From: Smittia aterrima
Lineage: Eukaryota; Arthropoda; Insecta; Diptera; Chironomidae
DNA length: 64,000 nucleotides
Assembly (NCBI GenBank): GCA_033063855.1
Contig: CP093829.1
Location: 10,860,243-10,924,242, forward strand
Reading direction: 5' to 3'
The notes beneath the pieces are model-generated. The model saw only the letters and a program-made list of their open reading frames with translations, did not search any database and was not told the origin of the DNA. Every line of letters begins with the position of its first letter. The stretch's first letter is position 1. Both the position numbers and the translations under genes were made by a program. Shown here piece after piece: positions 1 to 9,266 of the stretch.

Positions 1-107
1 GAGCAGTCAGTGATCTCCTCGTCTCTGTTAGTCAAATCACCTTGTATTTCTAACATCATGAACTCTTCTAGTGCCCCAGGCTTTGGGTTTTTCACGACAA
101 TCGGCAT
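1..107 (-). CDS. CTF8: CTF8 homolog, alternative clamp-loader subunit (partial)
   Basis: Only the N-terminal 35 codons are in the window; the rest lies beyond base 1. The protein starts MPIVVKNPKPGALEEFMMLE and continues into an IQGDL motif. The pattern of a glycine, an acidic residue, a hydrophobic patch and (E/L)-I/L-Q-G matches the conserved start of the CTF8/CHTF8 family. In known systems CTF8 joins DCC1 and CTF18-RFC to load PCNA at replication forks and to support sister-chromatid cohesion. The ATG at 107-105 is the only one near the motif. The gene is divergent from the POLE3 gene, with 97 bp between start codons. The identification rests on a short stretch, so it is probable rather than certain. 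Confidence 0.62.
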   Translation of the reverse strand, partial: MPIVVKNPKPGALEEFMMLEIQGDLTNRDEEITDC

Positions 108-204
108 TTTGTTTATTTTGTGTTTTTGGCGCGAGAGGGGAAGTCAGCTAGGCACAACAAATATCGAATTTAAAAACTAAAAATCTTAGAAACTCTAAAT
201 TAAA
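108..204. promoter_or_regulatory. Divergent promoter between CTF8 and POLE3
   Basis: These 97 bp separate two opposite start codons and must hold both 5' UTRs and core promoter elements. No TATA box is apparent. The segment includes a short GC-richer block (GGCGCGAGAGGGG near 128) in otherwise AT-rich DNA, which fits a housekeeping bidirectional promoter. Confidence 0.55.
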
Positions 205-640
205 ATGACAGAGAAAATTCAAGATTTACAACTTCCTTTAAGTGTTATTCAGCGTCTTATCAAGGATGCCCTTCCTCCAAACGCTATAGCAAAGAGTGAA
301 GCTAAGCTTGGAATAAGTAAATCGAGTTCGGTCTTCATTCTGTTTCTTACAAGCGGTAAGTTGTTGATTTACGGAATAAAAATCTTTCTGATGATTTAAT
401 TTTGCAGCTGCTACCGAAATCACTTCATCAAAGAATCAAAAGACAATGACAGCTGATCATGTTCTCAATGCTCTAAAAGATATCGAGTTCGATCATCTTA
501 TACCGGAATTGGAAGCTCAACTTGCAAACTATCGTAAAATCATGAAAGAGAAGAAAGACCGCAAGTCTGTCAATGGCGCAGGAACAAACGAAAAGGCAGA
601 AGAAGAAATCGATGATGAAGTTGAAACCATTGATGACTAA
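205..640 (+). CDS. Chrac-14: DNA polymerase epsilon subunit 3 / CHRAC-14 histone-fold protein
   Basis: The CDS is join(205..355, 408..640), 127 aa. The single 52-bp intron has a GGTAAG donor and a TTTGCAG acceptor. The N-terminal two thirds is a histone fold of the H2B/NF-YB type: it opens EKIQDLQLPLSVIQRLIKDA and carries the typical TADHVLNALKDIEFD helix after the intron. The C-terminus is lysine- then acid-rich and ends in a run of E and D, as in POLE3 proteins. The family partners with a second histone-fold subunit (POLE4 or CHRAC-16) in DNA polymerase epsilon and in the CHRAC remodeller, binding DNA at replicating chromatin. Length is close to that of the Drosophila protein. A poly(A) signal AATAAA lies at 664-669, only 24 bp past the stop, and the next gene converges on it. 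Confidence 0.9.
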
Positions 641-650
641 GTTAATTAAT

Positions 651-669
651 TTTATTTTCTTTCAATAAA
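651..669. terminator. Interlocking poly(A) signals of POLE3 and APC2
   Basis: AATAAA for the plus-strand gene is at 664-669. The minus-strand AATAAA (TTTATT on plus) is at 651-656. The two stop codons are only 54 bp apart (640 and 695), so both mature 3' ends should overlap the other gene's transcript. Confidence 0.6.
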
Positions 670-694
670 CATTTTTTGTATAAAGCCAATCTGC

Positions 695-3104
695 CTAAAC
701 TTTTGGGAGTTGATAAACGCCGTAAGTGTACACAAGTTTGTGTTCTCTAACTTTTCTTTGTAAAAAGCTTCTCAGCTCGTCTTGCGAAAACTCAAACCCA
801 GGACCTTGCGAGGCAAACATCTTCAACATTTGATGGATTCGATCCAATGGCATTGAGTCGAGATTCGTTAACATTCCGACAATATAAGACCAGAAAACTT
901 GAAGCTCTTCTTCTCGTTGATCACTTGCTGATGCCATGCAAGTCTCTTCTTCTTCCACAACGACATTCGTCTGAGCTTCCATAGTTTCGTCGGCAGACTG
1001 TTCTTCGTCAACAAGAACAAACGTATTATCCTTTGTTTCTCGAATCAATCCTTGAAGTTGCCAGAACCCGATACGACGACGAAGAACTGATTGAGGCATG
1101 TTCATCAAAGTACTTAGTTTCTCCAATTCCCATTCCTTTTGATCTTGAAAATGGATTATTATCGTTGCTTGGGCTGGTGTCACGAACATATCCAACTTCT
1201 TGTCATTGATTTCAATTTCAATGTTCACTTTTCCGTTGAGTGGAGTCCAATAGAGGGTTCGATTCCCCTTGTACTCTTCGTAAGCTTTCTTGTACTTCTC
1301 GAACAATTCATTGATAGCTTCAGGGAATTCCATAGTTTCTTTCTTGAATGTTGGCCAGAACTGAGAAGAGACTATCAAAGACGACACATTAGGATCTGTC
1401 GATGATGCTGAAATAAAAGCTGCGCTTTGAATGTGAGCATTGATTCTTTTCGAGTCGCTAATGTCCTTCAGCATTACTTCGCAACTGTGTAAAAGTGTTT
1501 CTCCAAAACGAAGTTTGAGTAATTCCAGGTTTCTGATTTCCTTCTCCGGAGTAAAGTCGAGTTGAGTGAGGAGCCGCTCAGCGAGAAGATTTCTGTATTC
1601 ATTCACGAAAAGTTCTTTGCTTCCATAGATATCAACGATCATCGAGATGATATCTGACTTACGATTCTGCAATGAATGCTTCTCTGGATCAGCATCAATT
1701 GGATCAGGATTCCAGCTTTCCCAATTGTTCATTTCATCTTTGTTTCGCTGTGTCTCTTCAGCTTTTATGGCTTCACTTCGAGCGAGTTCGTCAGACAAAT
1801 CTGAAGAATCGTCTTCGATTAAACTTGAAATGACACAACGAACCGTGTCTTGGCGACCTTTACGCAAATACTCTTTAACAGGTTCGGTAACAGTTTGAAG
1901 GAGAATTCCGCTGTTCTCGAGACTTCGCATCGTTTTGATCGTCGCAACGTATCCAGTAATTATATCAGAGGTGTCCACCCCAGGATGAAGCAAACGAGTC
2001 TCTAAGGAATGTTTTAGAGTCTCAACGAGATGAGCACGAAGATCAAGCTTCTCCATACACGTTTTAAGATCGTCGATGACTGGCTGTGAATCAGGATACT
2101 CAATGATGATATTGAAGAATTGATCGATGATGGTGTTTGCATATTTCTCAATCAAAAAGTAATTCAATTTCAGTTTGAAGTAGTTCATTGAATCACAAAT
2201 CTTCATGTTGGTTTGATCGATTTTTGTTGAACCCCCGTTGTAAATTCTCGTTAGCCACTCAAGTACGATTGTCTCTAACCACAGCTCCAAGTCTTTCAAA
2301 TGAGGTGAATCAAAGTTTCCTCGACATTTTTCATGGATGTGCTTTGAGATTTGGTCTTGAATAAGATTTGTGAGTGCAAATCCAGAAATTTTATCAAGTA
2401 GACTCATTCGAGTGAGATAAGTGTTGGTTAGTGTGAAGGAATTTGCGAGCTTTTGACATTGGCATTTGGATTTAGGCGAATCACAACCGGAACATTCAGG
2501 TCGTTCCTCAAGCTGCTCCATATTCTCGTCTTCTTCATCATCAGATTCTTTCGAGTTAATGAAAACTTTGAAGGCAGTGCTGTAGAATCCAAGAACGATG
2601 TCAGAGAAATGAGATGGGAGCTGAGATAACAAACAAGATCTGAACGTTTCATCGAATTTAAATGTAAACTTCTTGCATGATTTCTCCAGCAAATACTTGA
2701 CGCGATCGAGAGTTTTCATAGTGATCCAGTAGCTGCGATAAAGTTCCGCAATGGCACTCGTAAACATTTGAAATTCGACTTTCTCTACAGCTGATGTGTT
2801 TGGATCCTCTTTGAACTGATTGAAACTTTTCCAGAATTCAGGAACAACATTGTACAAAAGATTCTTCTCAATCTCGATATAAACTACTTGCATTATTTCA
2901 TCCAACAAGTTCAGTTGTGTCAACTCTGCAAGCAAAGCATTCAAAGTTTCTTGCATGTCTCCGTCAATTTCTTGAATATCCTCATCAGAGCACTAAAACG
3001 AGTAAAAGAAACTTTAGCTATCACGTTTGTGAGACGATTTGTTCGTTATTTACCTTGTTGACTATCGGGAAAACATTTATAATTCGATTCCAAACCACTT
3101 CCAT
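695..3104 (-). CDS. APC2: Anaphase-promoting complex subunit 2 (APC2, cullin-like)
   Basis: The CDS is complement(join(695..2992, 3054..3104)), 782 aa, with one 61-bp intron. The first exon gives MEVVWNRIINVFPIVNK and joins in phase to CSDEDIQEIDGDMQ. The N-terminal ~400 residues are helical with cullin-repeat character. From about residue 465 the cullin homology region begins (VDIYGSKELFVNEYRNLLAE). The C-terminal winged-helix-B domain, about 712-780, ends in VYTYGVYQLPK. APC2 is the cullin scaffold that holds the RING subunit APC11 in the APC/C ubiquitin ligase and drives mitotic cyclin and securin destruction; the Drosophila ortholog is morula. A Cys-rich patch around residue 185 (CSGCDSPKSKCQCQ) resembles a metal-binding knuckle and is unusual to my knowledge. 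The gene is head-to-head with awd. Confidence 0.93.
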
Positions 3105-3471
3105 ATTTCGTTATTTTTTTGCGGCCGGTTGTAAACAAACTTAAAGTCTCGATAATTCGCTTGCCAGTTTAAAGAGACTTAAATAATCGAGACCAAAAAA
3201 ATTGTGCAACTTTGAAAACCTCCTCTGCCACAAGTCACTTGTTCCGCAGCTCTTAAGAATGTAAGTTGTAATCTACAAAATCTCTGCATATCATTCCGAT
3301 ATCAAAAGTTCTTGCCTTTCGCAGTATTTTTAATTAATTACTAGTAACTAATCGATCAAAATAATGTCGTTTCAGTATCTTGAGACGGTTTTAAACAGCA
3401 AGAAAGTCTTCTCACTTCAATTCCACATTTTGATTTTTCTGCTTTGCTTCACGACAAAGTCAACTACAGAT
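3105..3471. promoter_or_regulatory. Divergent promoter of APC2 and awd with an awd 5' UTR intron
   Basis: The 367 bp between the two start codons hold both promoters. A good donor (AAGAAT|GTAAGT, intron from 3261) and an acceptor preceded by a pyrimidine tract (CAACTACAG|ATATG, intron to 3469) predict a 209-bp non-coding intron ending two bases before the awd ATG. An earlier acceptor-like site (CTTTCGCAG, near 3325) is an alternative. Confidence 0.5.
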
Positions 3472-4045
3472 ATGTCAAACACTGAGCGCAGTTTCTTGAT
3501 GATCAAGCCTGATGGCGTCCAACGTGGACTCGTTGGAGACATCATCAAGCGTTTCGAAGCTAAGGGCTTCAAGCTTGTCGCCATGAAGTTTATGTGGGTA
3601 TGTAACCTCAAACCGGAAAAATTTGCGACCGGCTATTGACCTTCAAATCTTTTGTTATCAGGCTTCAAAGGATTTGTTGGAGAAGCACTACGCTGACTTG
3701 AGCGCTCGTCCATTCTTCCCCGGACTCGTTACATACATGAACTCCGGTCCAGTCGTCCCAATGGTTTGGGAAGGTCTTAATGTCGTTAAGACCGGCCGTG
3801 TTATGTTGGGAGCTACCAACCCAGCTGACTCAGCTCCAGGAACCATTCGCGGAGATCTTTGCATTCAAGTTGGACGCAACATCATTCACGGATCTGATTC
3901 TGTTGAAAGCGCAAACAAGGAAATCGCTTTGTGGTTCAAGGTGAGACATTCTGAAGCTAATGAAAGGCAGTTGCTAAACTCATCTTTATAGGATTCTGAA
4001 TTGGTCAGCTGGACCCCAGCAGATGTCAACTGGGTTTACGAGTAA
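3472..4045 (+). CDS. awd: Nucleoside diphosphate kinase (awd, NME1/2 type)
   Basis: The CDS is join(3472..3597, 3662..3940, 3992..4045), 152 aa, with introns of 64 and 51 bp. It starts [20 protein letters not shown], carries the [13 protein letters not shown] and RPFFPGLV segments, and has the active-site motif NIIHGSD with the phospho-accepting histidine at residue 118, the same number as in human NME1. The end is DVNWVYE, typical of the family. The enzyme moves the gamma phosphate between nucleoside triphosphates and diphosphates through a phosphohistidine and works as a hexamer in the cytosol. The frame is open upstream to an ATG at 3364, but that extra segment coincides with the predicted pyrimidine tract of a 5' UTR intron, so I start at 3472. 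A poly(A) signal is at 4123-4128. Confidence 0.96.
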
Positions 4046-4122
4046 ATTAATTCGGGACCTTTGGCTTGCGTGACGATCGAACATCGATTTTCCATCAAGA
4101 GCATTTAAATTATACAACTTGA

Positions 4123-4189
4123 AATAAAGAAAAACATTTCCCTTAATCAGATTAGAGAATTACGTGTTGTTCAGCTCAATCTCTTTATT
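4123..4189. terminator. Convergent poly(A) signals of awd and CWF19L1
   Basis: AATAAA for awd lies at 4123-4128. The minus-strand AATAAA for CWF19L1 is at 4184-4189. The two genes converge with about 205 bp between stop codons. Confidence 0.6.
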
Positions 4190-4250
4190 TACAGAAAGTC
4201 TAAGTAAACTCAAGTAATCTTTCGTGACTTGAAAGTGTATCTCGCTGTTT

Positions 4251-5928
4251 TCATTCGTCGTCGTCGTCTTGAATGAAATCAAACTCCTTGTAGCCGACCC
4301 TGAAAGCTCGAACTAAATCCTCCTCGATGCCTTTCGATAGTTGACAATTTCGCCAATCGATTTTGTCCTCTGCATTAAGTAATGTCTCTGCACAAAGGAA
4401 ATCGCGACCAAAGTTGATTGGGAATCGATTCATTTGCCTTGTGATCAAGGTTTCATTTGTTGGAAGCTCAACAACAAAGTAAGGAGAACGCTCAGGAAGA
4501 TCTTGTGCTGACATTAACTTCGGGATCGTCTCAAAAGTCAAACTGAATTCTTCTGCTTTCTCGTTGAAAGTTTCTTTGATATTCCATTCAACTTCTTTGT
4601 CAATTCCAATAGCGTTCACTTGCATGTGGGAAGTCTTGTAATTACGCTCGAAGAATACAGTGCAAAGGTTTTTACTTTCATAAAACTTCTTCAGTGCTCG
4701 TTTAAAGAGCTCCAGCTCTTGGAAATGTTCTTCACTAAGATTCGCTGACGACTGCACATGATTCACAGGAAGAATCAAAGCATGGAAATTATTGACTGGT
4801 CCCTTGGCAAGTGCAATATAAAAATTGTCACCAATCGAGATAATCAAATGCTTCTCGACATCACCAGAACTGAGACAGAACCAACATTTTTCTTGATCCA
4901 TCATTGGTTTGAATTTCTTTCTTTGATTGTCGGCATTGTTGTTTCCTCGTCTTTTTCCGTTACCTTCATCGTTGCTCCAGAAGAATTGAACATTTTCATT
5001 GCCCTGAGCACTGATATCAGAAAAGTCCATCGTAAGGTAAGGACACTCAATTTCGTCTGTCGATGACTGCATCAAGTCTGTTAATCGCATCGTTGAGAGC
5101 GGAGAGACGTTCAACGCGTAAAGGAATTTGCTCTTTGTCGTATTGTTTTGTTTGGCTAATGCAATGAATCTCGAAACAGCTTCAATAGAGCGACTGTTCT
5201 GAGCGGGTAATCTAAATGGAGCTTTTTCAAAATGCTTGTTGTTCATTCCGCAGAAGTGATAACGTGGTTTAACACCCAAAGATAAAAACGAGATAAGTTT
5301 TGAAGTGTTTTCCTCGCCTTCCAATAAGCCTGATGGCCATTGCGTTGTAAGCAGAAAGTCAATTCCTCGATAATCATCCATGTTCGTAAAATTCTTCAAA
5401 CACGAATTACGCAGCGCAGTTATATCTTTTTTGTCAAACTGGCAAGGCTCTTTCGCTGCATCTTTGGCTTCTGTTCCCGATAGATAAGCAACTGTGAATC
5501 CTGAAGCTAGCGTGAACACTCCACGACGTCCCAGATAGTTCAAATTCTCGCAGATTTCATTGTTTTCGTCAGTAATTCCAAATTCATCAAAGAGCTTCTG
5601 TTGTGCCGCGTTATTGGATCCCAGGAAATACGTGGGAATAGGAACTATAAAAAACAAGCTTAGTTGAATACTGAATATCTTAGATGTATTTTCATTACCT
5701 TTCTTAGATCCCTTCTTGTAATCTTCTAAAGTTCCCGCCGATTCTCCAAAGAAATTCCCAACGCAGAGAAGAAAGCTGAAATTTGTCTTTGAACTCAGCG
5801 TCCGCACTTTGTTGAAGACAGCATCGAAGTTAGACTCAATATCGCCACAAACCAATCTAAAATAAATCGACATTAATGGTTTGTTTCATTGAGAATTTTA
5901 TTTCTTACATTTTTAGTTTTGAATCCAT
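4251..5928 (-). CDS. CWF19L1: CWF19-like protein 1 (CWF19L1)
   Basis: The CDS is complement(join(4251..5644, 5699..5856, 5909..5928)), 523 aa. Exon 1 encodes only MDSKLK plus two bases, and splicing restores ILVCGDIESNF, the usual family start. The second intron (54 bp) is in frame and could be misread as coding. The N-terminal domain is the phosphoesterase-like CwfJ fold (CGD-E near residue 10, LLCVGNFFG near 40). From about residue 311 comes the C-terminal CwfJ domain: CWFCLS zinc-knuckle-like cysteines, then a HIT-like NFHALILPVNHVQS. Family members associate with late spliceosomes and the lariat-debranching step; human loss causes cerebellar ataxia. The C-terminus is a short acidic run encoded by a GTC/GTCGTC-type repeat. 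The gene shares a 137-bp divergent promoter with TSEN15. Confidence 0.92.
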
Positions 5929-6065
5929 AATCGTTTTGCAGGGTTGAACTTAAATTTCTATCAACAACAGCGAAACTCCGATATTGCGATATAAAGCCGG
6001 CAAAAATATTTCTTCACTTCTAAAATTGTTTTAATTTGAATAACAGCGAATGTCATCACCTTAAG
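5929..6065. promoter_or_regulatory. Divergent promoter between CWF19L1 and TSEN15
   Basis: Only 137 bp lie between the two start codons, so both core promoters and 5' UTRs must be here. The segment is AT-rich and I see no clear TATA box in a fitting position. Confidence 0.5.
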
Positions 6066-6494
6066 ATGACAGATAATCAACAGCAACTGGAACTAAATGC
6101 GGAGAATCGTTTAAACATTGTAAGTCTCAAATATTATTGTGAATCAAAGATTTTTAAAAATGTATTATTTTTTTAGCTCTTTCATATCAAATCTCTTGGA
6201 TGCACGAATGATCGGATATCAGCAGCAACATACAGAGTCTACTTTGATCTTACAGAAGTGAGAAAATATGAAGATGTTTCCTATCATTTCTCATCTGAAC
6301 TCAACCACTTGTTCTTGAAAGTTAAGCGAAAGCTCGATGATCCTTTGGAGTTCTTCGTACCGATCACGTCAGCCAAACCTTTTAGTTTTAAGGAAATCGA
6401 GCAGTTCCAGAAGGTTTTAGATTCTGATGTAGTTACTATTGCGATTTGTGATACAAGCTCAATTATCCAATATTACAAGATGGAAAGAAGTTAA
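6066..6494 (+). CDS. TSEN15: tRNA-splicing endonuclease subunit Sen15
   Basis: The CDS is join(6066..6119, 6177..6494), 123 aa, with one 57-bp intron in phase 0. Exon 1 encodes MTDNQQQLELNAENRLNI. The second exon carries the Sen15 fold: TYRVYFDLTEVRKYEDV, then FFVPITSAKPFSFKEI, then VTIAICDTSSIIQYYKM. The PITSA and SSxIxYYK signatures are those of the family. Sen15 is a small structural subunit that pairs with Sen34 in the heterotetrameric endonuclease that excises introns from pre-tRNAs in the nucleus. It is at the short end of the family's length range. A poly(A) signal is at 6522-6527. The recognition relies on short motifs but the agreement is good across the domain. Confidence 0.82.
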
Positions 6495-6875
6495 CATTAA
6501 TTTGATTGATTCCTCAAATCAAATAAAAATTTAATGTTCTTGAACGAAAACGCTTAGACTTTTTATCTTAATGAGAATCTTTAAATTATCTTTAAAAGCA
6601 CCGAAAAAAATCATTTTGAGTTTTTAAGCGAAAGCTCTGGCAAAAAAAAGCTTATCAACGAAAAGTACGCAGCTAAAAAATTGTTGAACTTTGCCCTGAA
6701 ACTTATTCACGTCGACATATAAATTATTCACACGTCAAGGTCAGGGTTATTAAAGATTATTGACTTCGTTTACTCCGCAACGTATATATCAAAATAGAAG
6801 AAAAAATCAACAAAATTACGATTAAAATGCCACAAAATTGATTTATTCGAGTTTTGTTTTTATTCAATTTCAAGT
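6495..6875. other. Convergent 3' intergenic stretch
   Basis: This stretch lies between the stops of TSEN15 and the P450. It holds the TSEN15 poly(A) signal at 6522 and minus-strand AATAAA signals for the P450 near 6842-6863. The rest is AT-rich with no open frame of note. Confidence 0.6.
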
Positions 6876-8417
6876 TTAGTAAAGAGGATCCTTAACAAAG
6901 TCCATTAATAATGGTTTTTCTGATTGCACAAGCATCGCTTTCTTCTCCATTTTAATCACTTTGGGGGTATTTGCACTTGGTTCGAGACGGAAATCTTTCA
7001 GAATTTTAACAATCCCTGTCTTGACTTGCATCAGACCAAAGCGTTCACCGACACAATTTCTTGGTCCAGTTCCGAATGGGAAGTGCGTGAATGGTTTGAT
7101 GTTTTGGCTATTTTCAGCAGCAAAACGATCGGGATCAAACTTCATCGGATTTGGGAAATTATTTTCATCTCTTTGAACAGCGAAAGTTGGAATGTAGACG
7201 GGCATGCCATAAGGAATTTTAAAGTCACTGATAGGTTCAAGAGAAACTCCATTTGGGTTTGTGCAAACTCTATCAAGAAGCGGTAGAATCGGATAAATAC
7301 GAAGGGTCTCGTTGATAACTTGATGCAAGTAAGGCATCTCGACGACATTCATTACAGAATCGTAGGTCACTTTTCCTCCTGTTCGCACCAACATTTCTTT
7401 GATTTCTTTTCTAAGTTTATCCTGAATGCCATCTTCAACAGCAATATGATGAAGAGCAAATGATTGAGTCGCACTTGACGTTTCAAATCCTGCAGAGAAG
7501 AAAACCGCAGCTTGTGCCATAACGACATCCTTGGAGAAAATTCCGTCATCACCTTTTTGCAGCTCGATCAAAGTGTCAATCAAATCATTTCGTTTGGTTC
7601 CACTCTTTTCTCTTGCCGCCATAACTTCAGGAATCGTCTCTTCAATGAACTTTGTTCCACGATGAGAGAAAACCTTCATATTAAAGAATTTTGTAATTTG
7701 TGGTAACATGAAGAAAGCGGGGAGCTCTAAGCTTCTCCAGAAGGTCATGTCAAATATTGCGCTGCCAGCTTTTCTAAATTCTCCTTCAGGATTGCTTAAG
7801 CTGTTTGCATCAATTCCGTAAGCACAACTTGCTATCACGTCTGTCGAGTAAAGCGAAGCCAATTCTTTCAATTCCAATTCGACTCTTCCATTTTTGTCAA
7901 GACGCTGGTGAACGAACTGCTGCAAGTTATCGCTTATCTTATCTAACAGATAGTACATCATCTTCAACTTTCCGCTACTGAAGAACGGAGACATCTTTCC
8001 TCGAATACTTTTCCATAATGGAGCTTTGACAGAAAATAAATTCAAGTTGCCCAAAGAATCGTGAACGTCTCCAGCTGCATAACGATTTGTGAAGCTCGCG
8101 AAATCTTTCACAAAAACTTGTTTAATTATCTCAGGCTCCATTATCATCAACGCTGGCTTGTGAAACATGAAAAATCCGAAAACCGACTTGCCCTTGACCT
8201 TTGGATGATTGTACATTTCAATCACTTGATCATAGAAAGCCGACTTTCCCAACACTGCGTCTTTGAATGATCCGATAAGAGGTGTCGATGGAAAGTATGG
8301 AACATTTTTATTTTTGAAGTAATCCTGACGGCGGTTAATCCAATAAAAGAAGGTCACCAGCGACAAACAGCACGCGACAAGAAAATTATTAATGAGACTC
8401 AGTCCCATGAACTCCAT
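6876..8417 (-). CDS. Cytochrome P450, CYP6-like (CYP3 clan), intronless
   Basis: A single uninterrupted frame of 513 aa. The N-terminal anchor is a hydrophobic helix (FLVACCLSLVTFFYWINRR) placing it in the ER membrane. Canonical P450 motifs follow: I-helix AGFETS near residue 309, K-helix ETLR near 370, the PERF-like FDPDRF, and the heme loop PFGTGPRNCVGERFG with the ligand cysteine at residue 455. The overall pattern, including EFRKAGSAIFD, is that of insect CYP6/CYP9 enzymes, which oxidise plant toxins and insecticides using NADPH-P450 reductase. I chose the ATG at 8417; the frame extends 8 codons upstream but without another ATG. A TATA box and initiator sit at the right distance upstream. 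The substrate cannot be told from sequence. CYP3-clan genes are often inducible. Confidence 0.93.
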   Translation of the reverse strand: MEFMGLSLINNFLVACCLSLVTFFYWINRRQDYFKNKNVPYFPSTPLIGSFKDAVLGKSAFYDQVIEMYNHPKVKGKSVFGFFMFHKPALMIMEPEIIKQVFVKDFASFTNRYAAGDVHDSLGNLNLFSVKAPLWKSIRGKMSPFFSSGKLKMMYYLLDKISDNLQQFVHQRLDKNGRVELELKELASLYSTDVIASCAYGIDANSLSNPEGEFRKAGSAIFDMTFWRSLELPAFFMLPQITKFFNMKVFSHRGTKFIEETIPEVMAAREKSGTKRNDLIDTLIELQKGDDGIFSKDVVMAQAAVFFSAGFETSSATQSFALHHIAVEDGIQDKLRKEIKEMLVRTGGKVTYDSVMNVVEMPYLHQVINETLRIYPILPLLDRVCTNPNGVSLEPISDFKIPYGMPVYIPTFAVQRDENNFPNPMKFDPDRFAAENSQNIKPFTHFPFGTGPRNCVGERFGLMQVKTGIVKILKDFRLEPSANTPKVIKMEKKAMLVQSEKPLLMDFVKDPLY

Positions 8418-9266
8418 TTTGCTCACAATATTTCTTGGCAAATTTCAAAATAAGACTGAGCAGATTCTATCGAAAACAAACTCTTATAAGTTGTTTTCAA
8501 GGTCGTACCTTGTATTTAAGTAATGATGTATATGAGAAGAGTTGTACACCAATTCTGGTTCAAAATATTTGGATTAATGAATTCGAGATAATCGAGATTT
8601 TTCGTAATTTATACTTTTTGCCCATGAAATGATAATTCGCTAACTGTTATCGCCAGACTTATTTTGATAGATTCATAAGATTTAATTAACCTTTCTGATA
8701 AGATATTTTGCAACTCATTTTCAAAGCTTCTAATTTAGCTATCCCGGCATTTTTCTGTGATTGGACTTGGCTTTAACTACAATTTAATTCGATTTTTTTA
8801 TTGTCACGGTGACTTCAACAAGTTGCAGTTTTAACTGCAACAAGTAACTGTTGCACTCATCAGCGGATGAAGTTGCGCACAAATTCAAGTTCAACAAGTG
8901 CTGCAAATCCACAAGTGTAAACAGTTGTGTCGACTATAACAACAGAAAGTTTCCTTCTAAATAAACAAATTTTCAGTTGCTGGTGAACCATTGAGACTTA
9001 AAGAACTAGTTGAGAAAATATTTTAAGAGAAGAATATTAGAACGCACAAATATTTATTTAAATGCGTAGCGAAGAAGATTTAAGAATCATTCGAAACGTT
9101 TTCAACTTTAGAATTTCTTCGTTGCTTCGTTTCAATGTCTTAAAATGAAATTAAAACATTTGAAATTTTTTCGCTCTACATAGCAACCATCGGAAAATTT
9201 TGTTTAAACAAGATAGCAACGATTTTCACAAATCATATCGAAATATTTATTTTTTAAAATAGCAAA
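8418..9266. other. Intergenic stretch between P450 and dynein (divergent)
   Basis: 849 bp hold both upstream regions. Apart from the P450 core promoter I see no coding signal. Around 8800-8940 there are several copies of short CAACAAG/GTTGCA-type words (for example CTTCAACAAGTTGCAGTT and AACTGCAACAAGTAAC), a local repeat-rich patch of unknown role. Confidence 0.5.
8454..8488 (-). promoter_or_regulatory. Core promoter of the P450 gene: TATA box and initiator
   Basis: On the minus strand TATAAG lies at 8488-8483 and an arthropod initiator TCAGTC at 8459-8454. The predicted start is near 8457, about 31 bp after the TATA box, giving a 5' UTR of about 40 nt. Confidence 0.6.

Noticed and set aside
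1256..1268. GGTTCGATTCCCC, a perfect-looking tRNA B box
   Set aside because: It lies inside the APC2 coding exon on the opposite strand, and no A box or clover-leaf arms are visible upstream.
3364..3471. 36-residue hydrophobic N-terminal extension of awd
   Set aside because: The bases coincide with a pyrimidine tract and acceptor of a likely 5' UTR intron, and the standard family start is at 3472.
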